Shown: positions 8,894 to 18,204, counted from the first letter of the stretch. The stretch: DNA of 64,000 bases from Gammaproteobacteria bacterium (GCA_028293745.1 JAQGOF010000047.1:18935-82934), one strand, 5' to 3'. The notes: a model not told the origin generated them from the sequence alone. A program made the numbers and translations.

Positions 8894-9346
8894 ATGAGAC
8901 GCATTTGCGAGTTCGGCCGCGCGCTTGCCTTCGCTTGCGCGCTGATAGGGCCGGCGCAGGCGGCTGAGCTGAGCGAGCTGGATGGTCTGCAGGGCAGAGT
9001 CGTTTATCTGGACTTCTGGGCTTCCTGGTGCGAGCCGTGCCGGCAATCATTTCCCTGGATGCAGCGAATGAAGCAAAGCTATGAGACGCGTGGCTTGACC
9101 ATCATCGCGGTGAACCTGGATCACGATCGCGCGGATGCTGAATCTTTTCTGAAGCGTCTCAACCCGGATTTTGAAATTCGCTTCGACCCGGGCGGGAAAT
9201 GGGCGGAAAGATTCCAACTTCGTGGTATGCCCACGAGCGTCGTCATAGACCGCCACGGCGTCGTGCGGTTCACCCACGTTGGATTCCGCCCTGATGATGG
9301 GCGGGAGTACGCCCGGCAGATCGAAGAGCTGTTGGCGGAACACTGA
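8894..9346 (+). CDS. TlpA-like periplasmic thioredoxin
   Basis: Start ATG 8894 gives a 150-residue protein with a signal peptide (hydrophobic ALAFACALIGPAQAAE); a GTG at 8864 is an alternative. The mature part is a thioredoxin fold: FWASWCEPCRQSFPWM carries the CxxC pair at residues 46 and 49, followed by IIAVNLD, and the cis-Pro loop is RGMPTSVVIDRHG. It would reduce or isomerise disulfides, or reduce haem-protein or metal-site cysteines, in the periplasm. It is the first gene of a four-gene operon with the DUF4266 protein (16 bp later), the DUF3570 protein and ApbE. The Cys-rich tail of the DUF4266 protein is an obvious candidate substrate. Confidence 0.88.
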   Translation: MRRICEFGRALAFACALIGPAQAAELSELDGLQGRVVYLDFWASWCEPCRQSFPWMQRMKQSYETRGLTIIAVNLDHDRADAESFLKRLNPDFEIRFDPGGKWAERFQLRGMPTSVVIDRHGVVRFTHVGFRPDDGREYARQIEELLAEH

Positions 9347-9362
9347 ATGAGGGAGGTCGAAG

Positions 9363-9593
9363 ATGGCGAGACGCAAATGTATTCTTTTGTGTGAGCTCAT
9401 CGCGCTGTGCTCACTGACAGTGGGCTGCAGCTCAGTGGGGGTGAAACCGTGGCAGCGCGAGCTGTTGTCACGCCAGGATATGCGGCCCGCTGGCAACGGT
9501 CTGGATGAGGCAATCGATGACCACATGTATTTCAGCAAGGAAGCTTCATCGGGCGGCCGATCTTTCGGCGGCGGAGGTTGTGGATGCAATTAG
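9363..9593 (+). CDS. DUF4266 small lipoprotein with CxC tail
   Basis: The 76-residue protein has a lipoprotein signal peptide with lipobox LTVGC (Cys at about residue 22). The family pattern follows: VKPWQRELL, an acidic stretch, then DDHMYFSKEASSGG and the very end GGGGCGCN. Membrane anchoring at Cys22 would leave a short exposed peptide ending in two cysteines. DUF4266 genes typically sit between a thioredoxin-like gene and a DUF3570 gene, as here; the biochemical role is not established. Its last 10 bases overlap the DUF3570 gene, which suggests translational coupling. Confidence 0.85.
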   Translation: MARRKCILLCELIALCSLTVGCSSVGVKPWQRELLSRQDMRPAGNGLDEAIDDHMYFSKEASSGGRSFGGGGCGCN

Positions 9594-10900
9594 GCGCCGA
9601 TGCTGGAAGCCTGCGTCGAAGGTTGATCGCCGCGAGCTGTGCGCTTCTCGGGTCGTCCGCGGCTCGTGCCGGGCAGGGTTCCTTCACAGAGCAGCTCGGA
9701 CGGTTGATGGAGGACTGGAAGATCCAGTCGGCACTGGCGTACTACCGGGAGGACGGCCGCATACAGGCGATCGAGCCGGTTATCAGTGCGGTTCGGGACT
9801 TATCCGACGGCGGCAAGCTCGCTCTGAATTTCACCTTCGACAGCCTGTCGGGGAGTAGTCCAAATGGGGCGCTTCCGAGTCATGTCGCACAGACATTTGC
9901 CTCGCCATCCGCCAAGAGCCTCGCGAGTGCGCGCCACTTGTACACGATTTCCCCTGGGCGCTTGCCGGCAGATCCCCATTACAGTGACGCTCGCGTTGCC
10001 GGTGGGGCCGACTGGACACTTGCACTTTCCAGGCTCACACGTCTGAATGTGGGTGGAAAGTTCTCGTACGAGGATGATTTTTACTCTGCCACTGTCAATG
10101 CCGGCGTGGAGCAGGACTTCAATGACAAGAACACCACGGTATCGTTGGGAGTCAGCAGTGAAAATGACTTCCTGCAGCCCATCGGCGGAGCTCCCGCGCC
10201 GCTCAGCGACTACAGCTTATTCCAAAAGGGCGGGCACGAGACCAAGCGCGGCCAGGGGCTGCTGCTCGGCCTGACCCAGGTCATGAGCCGCAACTGGCTG
10301 TCCGAGGTCAATCTGTCGTTGGATCGATTCTCGGGATATCTGAATGATCCTTACAAGCTCGTCTCGGTTATCGACGCCGCTGGCGATCCCGCCGCGTACG
10401 TTTACGAGAACCGGCCCGGGTCCCGTACCCGAAGAAGCGTTTACCTGGACAATCGTGTCGCCTGGGAGCGCGCGTCCGTTGGTCTCGCACTGCGCTACAT
10501 GACCGATACGTGGGGTATCCATTCGGATACTGCGCAGTTCAGACTGCGTTGGTGGGCCCCGGGAAGGGACCAGTACTTCGAGCCGAGCGTGCGGTGGTAC
10601 CGGCAGTCGGCGGCGGACTTCTACAGACCCTGGATCGCAGCGGATTCCGCCCAGGAAAACTATGTGTCCGCCGATTCCCGGCTGGCGGCGTTTCACGCCC
10701 TGACATTCGGGCTGAAGTACGGAATCGGGCTGACCGATCGCCTCGGCGGAATTGGCCGGCAAGGAGCTGAATTCAACGTTCGGCTGGAATATTACCAGCA
10801 GACGATTCAGAACGGACCGGTCGCGCCCGCGGCGCTGCAGGGACTCGACCTGTACCCCAGTCTCAAAGCCGTGCTGCTGCAGATTGGCTTCAACTACTGA
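9584..10900 (+). CDS. DUF3570 outer-membrane beta-barrel-like protein
   Basis: ATG 9584 follows GGAGG by six bases and overlaps the DUF4266 gene. The product has 438 residues with a signal peptide (RRRLIAASCALLGSSAARAG). The rest is alternating polar/aromatic beta-strand sequence ending LLQIGFNY, an aromatic-terminated final strand typical of barrels inserted by BamA. Early in the mature chain, DSLSGSSPNG (residues 86-95) resembles the ApbE flavinylation consensus Dxx[S/T]GA[S/T], with Ser in place of Ala. Since the next gene is ApbE, covalent FMN attachment is an attractive but unproven idea. Other family members co-occur with ApbE and thioredoxin genes. Confidence 0.85.
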   Translation: MQLGADAGSLRRRLIAASCALLGSSAARAGQGSFTEQLGRLMEDWKIQSALAYYREDGRIQAIEPVISAVRDLSDGGKLALNFTFDSLSGSSPNGALPSHVAQTFASPSAKSLASARHLYTISPGRLPADPHYSDARVAGGADWTLALSRLTRLNVGGKFSYEDDFYSATVNAGVEQDFNDKNTTVSLGVSSENDFLQPIGGAPAPLSDYSLFQKGGHETKRGQGLLLGLTQVMSRNWLSEVNLSLDRFSGYLNDPYKLVSVIDAAGDPAAYVYENRPGSRTRRSVYLDNRVAWERASVGLALRYMTDTWGIHSDTAQFRLRWWAPGRDQYFEPSVRWYRQSAADFYRPWIAADSAQENYVSADSRLAAFHALTFGLKYGIGLTDRLGGIGRQGAEFNVRLEYYQQTIQNGPVAPAALQGLDLYPSLKAVLLQIGFNY

Positions 10901-11795
10901 CAGGGATCCTGCAGGTCCTATTCTGCTGGAGCAACGCGAGAGCGATGTCATTGCCGTCCGATTCAGCGCAATGGCCGGTCCTTGCGAGGTGCTGCTGCCC
11001 ACGACGGAGCATAGCGCGCGCGAGCTGGGCGAGGTCGCAGCTGTTGAAGCATGGCGCATCGAGAGGAAGTACAGTCGCTATCGTAAGGACAGCGTCCTGG
11101 CCTGGATCCACGCCCAGCGGGGGTCCACTGTACGCCTCGATGAGGAGACCGCCTCGCTCATCGACTTCGCCCAACAATGTTTTGAGATCAGTGATGGGCT
11201 GTTCGACATTACCTCCGGAATCCTGCGGCGCGCGTGGAAATTCGACGGTTCCGACCGTGTTCCGGATGCCGCCGCCGTGCAGAGTCTTCTGCCCCTCATC
11301 GGGTTCAATAAGCTTCGCTGGCGCAGCCCGTTCCTGACGGTACCCGATGGGATGGAGCTGGATCTGGGGGGCCTGGGCAAGGAGTATGCAGTCGACACGG
11401 CCTATGACCTGCTCATGGCCCGCAGTCCCGTGCCATTCCTGGTCAATTTCGGCGGCGATCTGCGCGCCAGCAGGCCATTGCCCCATGGACCCTGGAAAGT
11501 AGGAATCGAGCGCCCGGGTGCTGTCCAGAACGCCGCGATGATGTTGGATCTCGAATACGGAGCGCTTGCAACCAGCGGCGACTCGCACCGATTTCTCCTC
11601 AAAGATGGCGTGCGCTTCGGCCACGTGTTGGATCCGCGCACGGGCTGGCCGGTCCCGGATGCGCCGCGTTCGGTCACAGTCGCAGCCAGCAGTTGCACTG
11701 AAGCGGGACTGCTGTCCACGCTTGCGATGTTGAAGGGGGCTCAGGCACAGCGGTTTCTTCAGGAACAGGCAGTACGATACTGGCTGCTCCGCTGA
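10884..11795 (+). CDS. FAD:protein FMN transferase (ApbE family)
   Basis: The start is uncertain: a TTG at 10884 overlaps the end of the DUF3570 gene and is the last plausible start before conserved sequence, giving about 303 residues. Family signatures are present: RFSAMAGPCEV, SRYRKDSVLAWI, LDLGGLGKEYAVD, VNFGGDLRAS, DPRTGWPVPDAP and, near the end, SCTEAGLLST in the Mg-binding position where many members have a TADA-like motif. ApbE proteins transfer FMN from FAD to a Thr/Ser of exported flavoproteins. I see no signal peptide or lipobox in this frame, which would put it in the cytoplasm unless the true start differs. Last gene of the thioredoxin-DUF4266-DUF3570 operon. Confidence 0.85.
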   Translation: MASTTDRDPAGPILLEQRESDVIAVRFSAMAGPCEVLLPTTEHSARELGEVAAVEAWRIERKYSRYRKDSVLAWIHAQRGSTVRLDEETASLIDFAQQCFEISDGLFDITSGILRRAWKFDGSDRVPDAAAVQSLLPLIGFNKLRWRSPFLTVPDGMELDLGGLGKEYAVDTAYDLLMARSPVPFLVNFGGDLRASRPLPHGPWKVGIERPGAVQNAAMMLDLEYGALATSGDSHRFLLKDGVRFGHVLDPRTGWPVPDAPRSVTVAASSCTEAGLLSTLAMLKGAQAQRFLQEQAVRYWLLR

Positions 11796-12033
11796 CCCAT
11801 TGTGCCTGTGTGAATCGGCCCGGTGTCAGCCCGCCGCGTTCGAACTGCCGGAACTTGCAGGCCCGTGGGGCTGTCCAAAAGCGCGCCGATCAGGGAACCG
11901 CTCGAGGCGCAATGTTTCATAAGAAGACCCCATTGCAACAAACTGTTACGGTTTACCCCGCAGAAACACATTGGAAACTGTTTCGGCGGTTTCGTGCACG
12001 TCGGGGCGGCGAGCCTGCGTGTAATTGACCGCA

Positions 12034-12750
12034 ATGCCCTCACGTATTCTCATCGTGGAGGACGATCTGCGCGCACGTGCGCTGCTCGAAGAGTTCCTGG
12101 TACGGCACGGACTGTCGGTCACCACCCTTGGCAGTGGGGAGCAGGTCGCCGAGGTTGTCTCCCGAGAGTGCGTCAGTCTCGTATTGCTCGACGTCATGCT
12201 TCCGGGGGAGGACGGCTTGTCGATCTGCAAGCGTCTGCGCGCAACCGGCGCCAAAGTCCCTGTCATCATGTTGACCGCCAAAGCAGAGACCGTGGATCGG
12301 ATCGTAGGCCTGGAAATCGGTGCCGACGACTACGTGGTCAAACCCTTCGAACCTCGGGAGCTGCTTGCCAGAATTGGGGCGGTACTGCGCCGGCATGACG
12401 GGCGCGCCACCCCGGACGCACCTGGCCATTCACGCCTGGTGCATAGCTTCGGACCTTTCGAGCTCGATGTGGACCGGCGCAGGCTGACCAGGTCGGGACA
12501 GGTCATCGTACTGACGAAGGGAGAGTTCGCCGTACTCGAGGTCTTGAGCAGTCATCCGCGCCAACCGCTGTCGCGGGAGCGCTTGTTCAAGCTTTCGCGT
12601 CATCGCAGCTTCGTCATCGCGGATCGCAGCATGGATATTCAGATCTCCCGGCTGCGCCGCCTGATCGAGGTTGACGTTTCGCGGCCCTGTTATATCCAGA
12701 CCGTGTGGGGCTTCGGATACGTATTCGTTCCGGAGGGGGACGCACAGTGA
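12034..12750 (+). CDS. OmpR-family response regulator
   Basis: ATG 12034 gives 238 residues beginning MPSRILIVEDD. The receiver domain has the acceptor Asp in LVLLDVMLPGEDG (about residue 53) and the switch Lys in VVKPFEPREL. The C-terminal winged helix (about 140-235) shows LTKGEFAVLEVLSSHPRQPLSRERL and ends with the wing sequence YIQTVWGFGYVF, typical of the OmpR/PhoB class. It overlaps the following sensor kinase by four bases. Its position directly after the ApbE operon in the same direction, across a 238-bp gap, makes that operon a possible target; this is inference. Confidence 0.92.
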   Translation: MPSRILIVEDDLRARALLEEFLVRHGLSVTTLGSGEQVAEVVSRECVSLVLLDVMLPGEDGLSICKRLRATGAKVPVIMLTAKAETVDRIVGLEIGADDYVVKPFEPRELLARIGAVLRRHDGRATPDAPGHSRLVHSFGPFELDVDRRRLTRSGQVIVLTKGEFAVLEVLSSHPRQPLSRERLFKLSRHRSFVIADRSMDIQISRLRRLIEVDVSRPCYIQTVWGFGYVFVPEGDAQ

Positions 12751-14042
12751 GACGCATATCCAATCGTCTCCTGGTCCGGACAGCGTTGTTGTTTGCCCTG
12801 CTGCTGATAATCAGTCAGGTCGCGTGGATTGCCGTGGGCAGCCTCATCTTTCTCAAACCGCTGCGCGTCGGGTACGTGACGCAACTGGCAACGTACGTGA
12901 AGCTGGCTCGGTCGGCGCTGGCGTCAATGCCCCGCGACGCCCGTCCTGCGTTTCTGGAACAGGTGAACGGGCAGTCCAGCATCAGGGTCATGCCCATCTA
13001 CCCCCCGTACGGTGAGGCGGCGGCGCCGGACCGGGAATTCCCCCCACCCATGGCGACGAGTCTGCGCAGCATAGCGGGCAATGACGTGAGCGCGAGAATG
13101 GGCAATCCGGAAGCGAATACGTGGATTCGTTTCGTGGCCGATAGCCAGCCCTATTGGCTCGTCGTTTCCCCAGGCCGTCCCCGGTTCCCGGTCCCACTGA
13201 TCACATCGGTCGTGATCGCATTGGTCGTTTCAAGCGGTGGCGCCTACTTGTTGCTCGCCCCGTTGAACCGCCGGCTACATGCGGTGTTGGATGCCTTTCG
13301 CGCCATCGGCAGGGGGGAAATACCTGCGAAGGTGGCGGTCGAAGGTCCGGAGGAAATACGGGAACTGAGCCGGGGTTTCAATCAAATGAGCGAAGGACTT
13401 CAGCGACTGGATGCCGAGCGCCGACTCATGCTGGCCGGGATCTCGCATGACCTGCGCTCGCCGCTCGTGCGGTTGCGCCTCAATGTCGAGTTGAGCAAGC
13501 CCGGGCTGGATTCCACCACTGCCGGTGCGATGGTCAGGGACATCAAAGAGATCGATGCGATTCTTGGTCAGTTTCTCGAGTTCGCACGCGACGAGTCGGG
13601 CGAGCCTTCGCAACAATGTGACGTCAATGCCGTCGTGTCAGAGGTATGCGCTGGTTATCAACTGTCCGGCCACGATGTCAATACGGTGCTCCGGCCGGTA
13701 GGGCTTGCAAATCTGCGCGTGGTCGGCGTCCGGCGTCTGGTCACGAATCTCGTGGATAACGCGGTGCGTTACGCAGAGAAGGAAATAGAGGTTGCGACGA
13801 GCCGGAACGACGACGACCACATTGTTGTGACCGTCGAGGATCGGGGCCCCGGCATTCGAACTGTCAGTCCCGATGCGCTGATCAAACCTTTCGCGCGGGA
13901 AGATGTTTCCCGCAGCAAGCCCGGTTCGGGACTCGGACTGACCATGGTCGACAGGATAGCGCGCGCACACGGGGGTTCCGTCAAGCTCATGAACCGTCCC
14001 GACGGGGGGCTCCTGGTTGTCGTGACCCTGGGCGCCCAATAA
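12747..14042 (+). CDS. EnvZ-type membrane sensor histidine kinase
   Basis: The GTG at 12747 overlaps the regulator's stop (GTGA) and has GGAGGGGG upstream. The 431-residue protein has two membrane helices (about 14-36 and 150-172), flanking a periplasmic sensor loop of about 115 residues. A HAMP domain follows (APLNRRLHAVLDAF to GFNQMSEGLQRL), then HisKA with the phosphoacceptor His in LAGISHDLRSPLVRLR. The HATPase domain has N-box LVTNLVDNAVRY, G1 box DRGPGI and G2 box GSGLGLTMV. All catalytic boxes are intact. It is the cognate partner of the OmpR-type regulator. Confidence 0.92.
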   Translation: MRRISNRLLVRTALLFALLLIISQVAWIAVGSLIFLKPLRVGYVTQLATYVKLARSALASMPRDARPAFLEQVNGQSSIRVMPIYPPYGEAAAPDREFPPPMATSLRSIAGNDVSARMGNPEANTWIRFVADSQPYWLVVSPGRPRFPVPLITSVVIALVVSSGGAYLLLAPLNRRLHAVLDAFRAIGRGEIPAKVAVEGPEEIRELSRGFNQMSEGLQRLDAERRLMLAGISHDLRSPLVRLRLNVELSKPGLDSTTAGAMVRDIKEIDAILGQFLEFARDESGEPSQQCDVNAVVSEVCAGYQLSGHDVNTVLRPVGLANLRVVGVRRLVTNLVDNAVRYAEKEIEVATSRNDDDHIVVTVEDRGPGIRTVSPDALIKPFAREDVSRSKPGSGLGLTMVDRIARAHGGSVKLMNRPDGGLLVVVTLGAQ

Positions 14043-14076
14043 TGTGGTGGAGTCCGGTAAGAGCGGAGTGTACGCC

Positions 14077-14105
14077 ATGCGCCGGGGGAATCGCCCCCGG
14101 CGCAT
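14077..14105. terminator. Strong 12-bp hairpin, likely bidirectional terminator
   Basis: Bases 14077-14088 (ATGCGCCGGGGG) pair perfectly with 14094-14105 around the loop AATCG. It lies between the convergent sensor kinase (stop 14042) and DUF4397 gene (stop 14135). No long T-tract is present on either side, but the position and stability fit termination from both directions. Confidence 0.7.
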
Positions 14106-14134
14106 CGCCACTCGAGGCCTGTTGGGTCCGATGC

Positions 14135-15451
14135 TCAGCGGTCCTTGCGCAGAGTCCCATTCACTGGCGAGCTTCCGCCGCCCGCCATGAACATCGTGTA
14201 CACCCCGGCGGCGTCCAGTGTGAGGGTCGTCTTGGTCAACAGGGTGGCAGACGTGGTTGTATCGATGACATCCACCTCGTTGTTCGTCCCGCTGGCGAAT
14301 TGCGCCAGGGTGGAAGCCGTTCCCAGCGTCACACCCGTGGCGCCCGTCTGGAAGTTGACCAACAGAGTCAGCGGGTCTCCGAGCCCGGACATGCCATTGA
14401 GCATCCGCACCCTGGACTTGCTGGCGAGGCTCGCGGGCAAGGTGTTATCATCGGCGATCAGGGTCGTCTGCGTGCCGCTCGAATTGCTCCAAACCAGGAA
14501 CGTGTAATCTCCGCCCGCCGCGAGTGTCTGATTCGGGACAGTAACCGCCGTGCCGTCCACGTTGAGAGTGAACGGCAGGCTGCCAGCATTGACCAGGGTA
14601 TACGTACCGCCGATAACGCCGACCGTGGCGTTAGTCAGTATGTTCGCACCGCTGACGGTGACATTGACGGCCGTTCCGTTTGCGATGCCTACTGCGCCAC
14701 GAACGCGCGCTTGCGTAGTGTTATATGTCGTGAGAGAGCCTTGCTGAGGCAGGAGAGACACGTTGACGAGCATGCCTCCCGTGGTCGAAGTGAGTAGCAG
14801 CGAATTAACGCTCGTGTCATTGAAGGTCACCTGCGCCACGTCCGCCCGTAAGTCGCTGGTGTTTCCGGTCCCGATCACGCGCACGCGATAGTTGCCGCTG
14901 GTCACCGTTATCGTGGAGGTACCTCCCGCGGCGATGTTGCTGATGAGCGCGGAGGCGTTTACCAGGTCCGTGGTGCTGTCGGTCAAATACACATCCACGT
15001 TGCCGGCTTCGGAGGCGTTGATCACGCTCACCTTGGTGTAGCCGGTGTTTGCGCTGGCCTGATCTTCGCCTATCTTCACCGTCGCGAAGTTTCCAGAGGA
15101 GCCATAGCCCACATACGTGGTATGCGAGCTATCCGTCAGGTTCTCGCTGCCGTCAGTCGCCAGCGCACTCGACACGCCATTTTTCCGGAACTCCAGCGAA
15201 TAGGTGCCCGAACCGATCGCCGCGTAATTGCTGACGGTCTCGTACGCCACCCCCTGCATCTGGGCAGTGTAGTTCGGAGTGGTGTTACCGTTATTGCTCG
15301 CGTACAGGTCGAGCGAAGTGTATCCAGTGCTCACATTCAGCAGACGCACGTTGGCCGTGCCGCTGCTACCGTTGCCGCAACCGCTGAGGCTTACAACAGC
15401 GGCTGCCAGCATCGCGGCGACGCTGATCGGAGGACGAAATGTGCTGCGCAT
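14135..15451 (-). CDS. DUF4397 repeat lipoprotein
   Basis: I chose ATG 15451 (MRSTFRPP), which starts a clear lipoprotein signal with lipobox VVSLSGCG; the frame remains open further upstream but reads as shadow. The 438-residue product then contains at least two copies of a DUF4397-type module (NVRLLNVSTGYTSLDLY, and later SRVRMLNGMSGLGDPLTLLV), interspersed with Thr/Ser/Gly/Asn-rich beta-sheet sequence. This suits a surface-exposed, adhesin-like or matrix protein anchored in the outer membrane. It lies 119 bp downstream of bamA on the same strand. Confidence 0.8.
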   Translation of the reverse strand: MRSTFRPPISVAAMLAAAVVSLSGCGNGSSGTANVRLLNVSTGYTSLDLYASNNGNTTPNYTAQMQGVAYETVSNYAAIGSGTYSLEFRKNGVSSALATDGSENLTDSSHTTYVGYGSSGNFATVKIGEDQASANTGYTKVSVINASEAGNVDVYLTDSTTDLVNASALISNIAAGGTSTITVTSGNYRVRVIGTGNTSDLRADVAQVTFNDTSVNSLLLTSTTGGMLVNVSLLPQQGSLTTYNTTQARVRGAVGIANGTAVNVTVSGANILTNATVGVIGGTYTLVNAGSLPFTLNVDGTAVTVPNQTLAAGGDYTFLVWSNSSGTQTTLIADDNTLPASLASKSRVRMLNGMSGLGDPLTLLVNFQTGATGVTLGTASTLAQFASGTNNEVDVIDTTTSATLLTKTTLTLDAAGVYTMFMAGGGSSPVNGTLRKDR

Positions 15452-15570
15452 AGGAGATTTCCATGTTGGGGTCAGTGGGTATGGGAAACTTGCAGGCCTG
15501 CAGCGTTCGGCGCGCGCATCGTTCAGCCGCACCCGTGCGGGACCTTGTGGACATCGGGGGCGAGCAGCGC

Positions 15571-18006
15571 TCAGAACGCATTGCCGATCGAGAACTGGAA
15601 GATTTCGGTCTGGTCTCCCCAGCGGGTCAGGGTGTCGTGCTGATACTTGAGCGGGATGCCGAGGCTGAACCGGAACAAACCCAGCGGCGCGAGCCACTGC
15701 ACGGCGATGCCGGCCGAGGTGCGCATCTGATTGAGATCGAACCCGTACTTGATGACATTGTTTTCCTTGTCCTTGAAGACCGTATTGCCGAGGAAGAACG
15801 CCTGTCCGAAATCGAAAAACAGGCTCGCGCGCAGGCTGCTCGCGAACTTGGACGGCACTGGCAGGATCGCCTCGAGCTGGCCGGACAATGCGGCATCGCC
15901 ACCGTAGGGATTGGCGAGCGAGTCGCGCGGACCGAGCGTCAATTCCCTGAAGCCGCGCACCGAATCTGGGCCGCCCACGAAGAAGTGCTGGTTCGGCGGC
16001 AGGGCCGTGGTGGACCCGAGCGCCGTCCCATAGTTGGCGCGGGTGTTGAACATGAGAGGCACGAATGACAGGTACGGCAGGTGAAAGAACTGCTGGTACT
16101 GGTAGGCGGCCGTCAAGAATTGCACGGACGTACCGGGGATGGTCGAGGTCACCATCAGGCTGCTCGTGGTACCCGACGTCGGAAAGAGCGTGCGGTTGCG
16201 GCTATCGAAGCTCCACCCGGCAGTGAGTTCGACCATGTCCGCACGCGTGCCCCAAACGGCAGCGGTCCCGTCGGGCCTGAAGTACGAGTTGCCATTCAGG
16301 CGGACCCAGTCCTGAATCTGCTGCGATGTATAAGAGGGCGCGAGGTACTCGGCGTGCTGGCCTGAGACACCCAGTCTCACGGCTTGCCACTCCGTGATCG
16401 GATAGCTGAAGTCGAGCCCTGCCTGGTAGCTCGTACTGGAAAAGCTCGAGAAGGACGAGGTGAGCTGGCTTTGGTCCATGTAGGACAAGCTGACCGTACG
16501 GCTCAATCCGTCAGTGCTCACGTACGGATCTGTCTGCGAGATGCTGTAGACCTTGCTGTAAGCACCTCCGCTCAGATTGACGGCGACTCGCTGCCCCGTG
16601 CCGAGAAAGTTCGCCTCGGTGAAGTTGCCATTGAGCATAATTTTGTAGGCTTGGGAATAACCGATGCCACCACTCAATTGCGCGCTGGGACCGTCCTGGA
16701 CCTTGAAGTTCACGTCGACGAGGTCGGGCGAGCCCGTGACCGGAGTCGTCTCGGAGTCCACCGACTTCACGTACGGCAAGCGCTGGATGCGCTGCTTCGA
16801 GCGCTCGAGCGAGGTGTTGGACAGCCAGCCGCCTTCGAGCTGGCGCATCTCCCGCCGCAGTACCTCGTCGTTGATTTTGTTCGACCCGGAGAACGTGATA
16901 TTGCGCACGTAGACGCGATTGCCCGGGTCGATGAAGAAGGTGAGCGACACTTGGTGGGTCGCGTTGTCCGGCGTGGGCACGGGGTCGGCCTTCGCAAACG
17001 CATAGCCGTCCTGGCCCAGGCGGTTTTGAATCAGCTCCTGCGTGGAGGTGATGAGCTTCCGGTTGAAGGTTTGTCCGGGCTGCACCAGCAGCAGCTTCTG
17101 AAGCTCCGACCGCGGCACTACGAACGTGCCCGCCATCTTCACATCGGAGACCTTGAAGACGTCTCCTTCCGAGATGTTCGCCGTGACGAAAATGTCGTCC
17201 TTCTCGGGAGCGATCGCCACCTGGGTTGATTCGATCTGGAAGTTCGCGTAGCCGCGATCCATGTAGAAGTTGCGCAGTCTTTCCAGGTCCCCCTGCAGGG
17301 ACTCGCGCGAATAGCGGTCGTCCTGCTTGTACCAGGAGAGCCAGTTCGGGGTCTTCAGCTCGAAGCTGTCCAGGACCTCCTTCTGCGGATACTGCGTATT
17401 GCCCACCACGTTGATCTGCCGGATCTTCGCGCGCTTGCCTTCCGTGATGTCGATCTTGATCTTCACGCGATTACCGGATTCCTCCTCAACGTGCGTGTCG
17501 ACTTTTACAGCGTACTTGCCGCGGCTGAAGTACTGGTCTGTGAGGTATTGCGTGACGTCCTCGAGCACCGAGCGGTCGAAAGTCTTACCGGCGGCCAACC
17601 CAACGTTGCGCAACGACTTCTGCAGGTCCTCGGTCTTGACGTCCTTGTTGCCAGTGATCTCGAAACTCTCGATTGAAGGTCTCTCCAGCACGCTTACGAT
17701 GAGGTTATTGCCATCGCGCCGTAACTGGACGTCGCGGAAGAAACCGGTCGCATATAGCGCGCGGATGGACTCGCGCACGCGCTTGATGTCCAGCGTGTCG
17801 CCGATGTTCACCGGCAGATAGTTGTAGACCGTGCCTGCGGACACACGTTGCAGACCGTCGATAGTGATGTCGGTAACTTTGAAGTTGGCAGGATCCGTGA
17901 TGGGTGCATCCTGAGAGCGTGCAGCACTGGCATACAGCGCAAGGACCGCTGTGGCGGGCGCGACGAGCGTCAAAACGCGACGTACGCGCCAGAAAAGAAT
18001 GCTCAT
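15571..18006 (-). CDS. bamA: Outer-membrane assembly factor BamA
   Basis: The 811-residue protein has a signal peptide (cleavage near ARSQDA), then five POTRA domains: FKVTDITIDGLQRVSAGTVY begins the first, and YVRNITFSGSNKINDEVLRR marks the last. A C-terminal 16-strand barrel carries the conserved lid-lock motif as DSVRGFRELTLGPRD and ends in a terminal Phe. BamA inserts beta-barrel proteins into the outer membrane. Length and architecture are those of full BamA rather than TamA. The usual neighbours (rseP, skp, lpxD) are absent here, so this may be a relocated or second copy. Divergent from gspD. Confidence 0.9.
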   Translation of the reverse strand: MSILFWRVRRVLTLVAPATAVLALYASAARSQDAPITDPANFKVTDITIDGLQRVSAGTVYNYLPVNIGDTLDIKRVRESIRALYATGFFRDVQLRRDGNNLIVSVLERPSIESFEITGNKDVKTEDLQKSLRNVGLAAGKTFDRSVLEDVTQYLTDQYFSRGKYAVKVDTHVEEESGNRVKIKIDITEGKRAKIRQINVVGNTQYPQKEVLDSFELKTPNWLSWYKQDDRYSRESLQGDLERLRNFYMDRGYANFQIESTQVAIAPEKDDIFVTANISEGDVFKVSDVKMAGTFVVPRSELQKLLLVQPGQTFNRKLITSTQELIQNRLGQDGYAFAKADPVPTPDNATHQVSLTFFIDPGNRVYVRNITFSGSNKINDEVLRREMRQLEGGWLSNTSLERSKQRIQRLPYVKSVDSETTPVTGSPDLVDVNFKVQDGPSAQLSGGIGYSQAYKIMLNGNFTEANFLGTGQRVAVNLSGGAYSKVYSISQTDPYVSTDGLSRTVSLSYMDQSQLTSSFSSFSSTSYQAGLDFSYPITEWQAVRLGVSGQHAEYLAPSYTSQQIQDWVRLNGNSYFRPDGTAAVWGTRADMVELTAGWSFDSRNRTLFPTSGTTSSLMVTSTIPGTSVQFLTAAYQYQQFFHLPYLSFVPLMFNTRANYGTALGSTTALPPNQHFFVGGPDSVRGFRELTLGPRDSLANPYGGDAALSGQLEAILPVPSKFASSLRASLFFDFGQAFFLGNTVFKDKENNVIKYGFDLNQMRTSAGIAVQWLAPLGLFRFSLGIPLKYQHDTLTRWGDQTEIFQFSIGNAF

Positions 18007-18204
18007 GTCCGGAAGATGATAGGGTGGTGGCGTCCCCGAAGGTGCTTCCCAGTTGCCACGAGTTTGTCAGCGAGTGTAACGGGAGGAGACGGGAAAACAG
18101 TTAGTTGCGATCCGGCCGCATATTGCATCTGTCCGATGGGAACAGGTCTCCCATGGGAGCGTCATAGACACGCTGTCGCGAGAAGCCAGCGGGCCAGGTG
18201 CATT

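Noticed and set aside
17848..18204. N-terminal extension of the GspD frame
   Set aside because: It overlaps bamA in antisense and lacks a signal peptide; the ATG at 18205 gives a normal secretin start.
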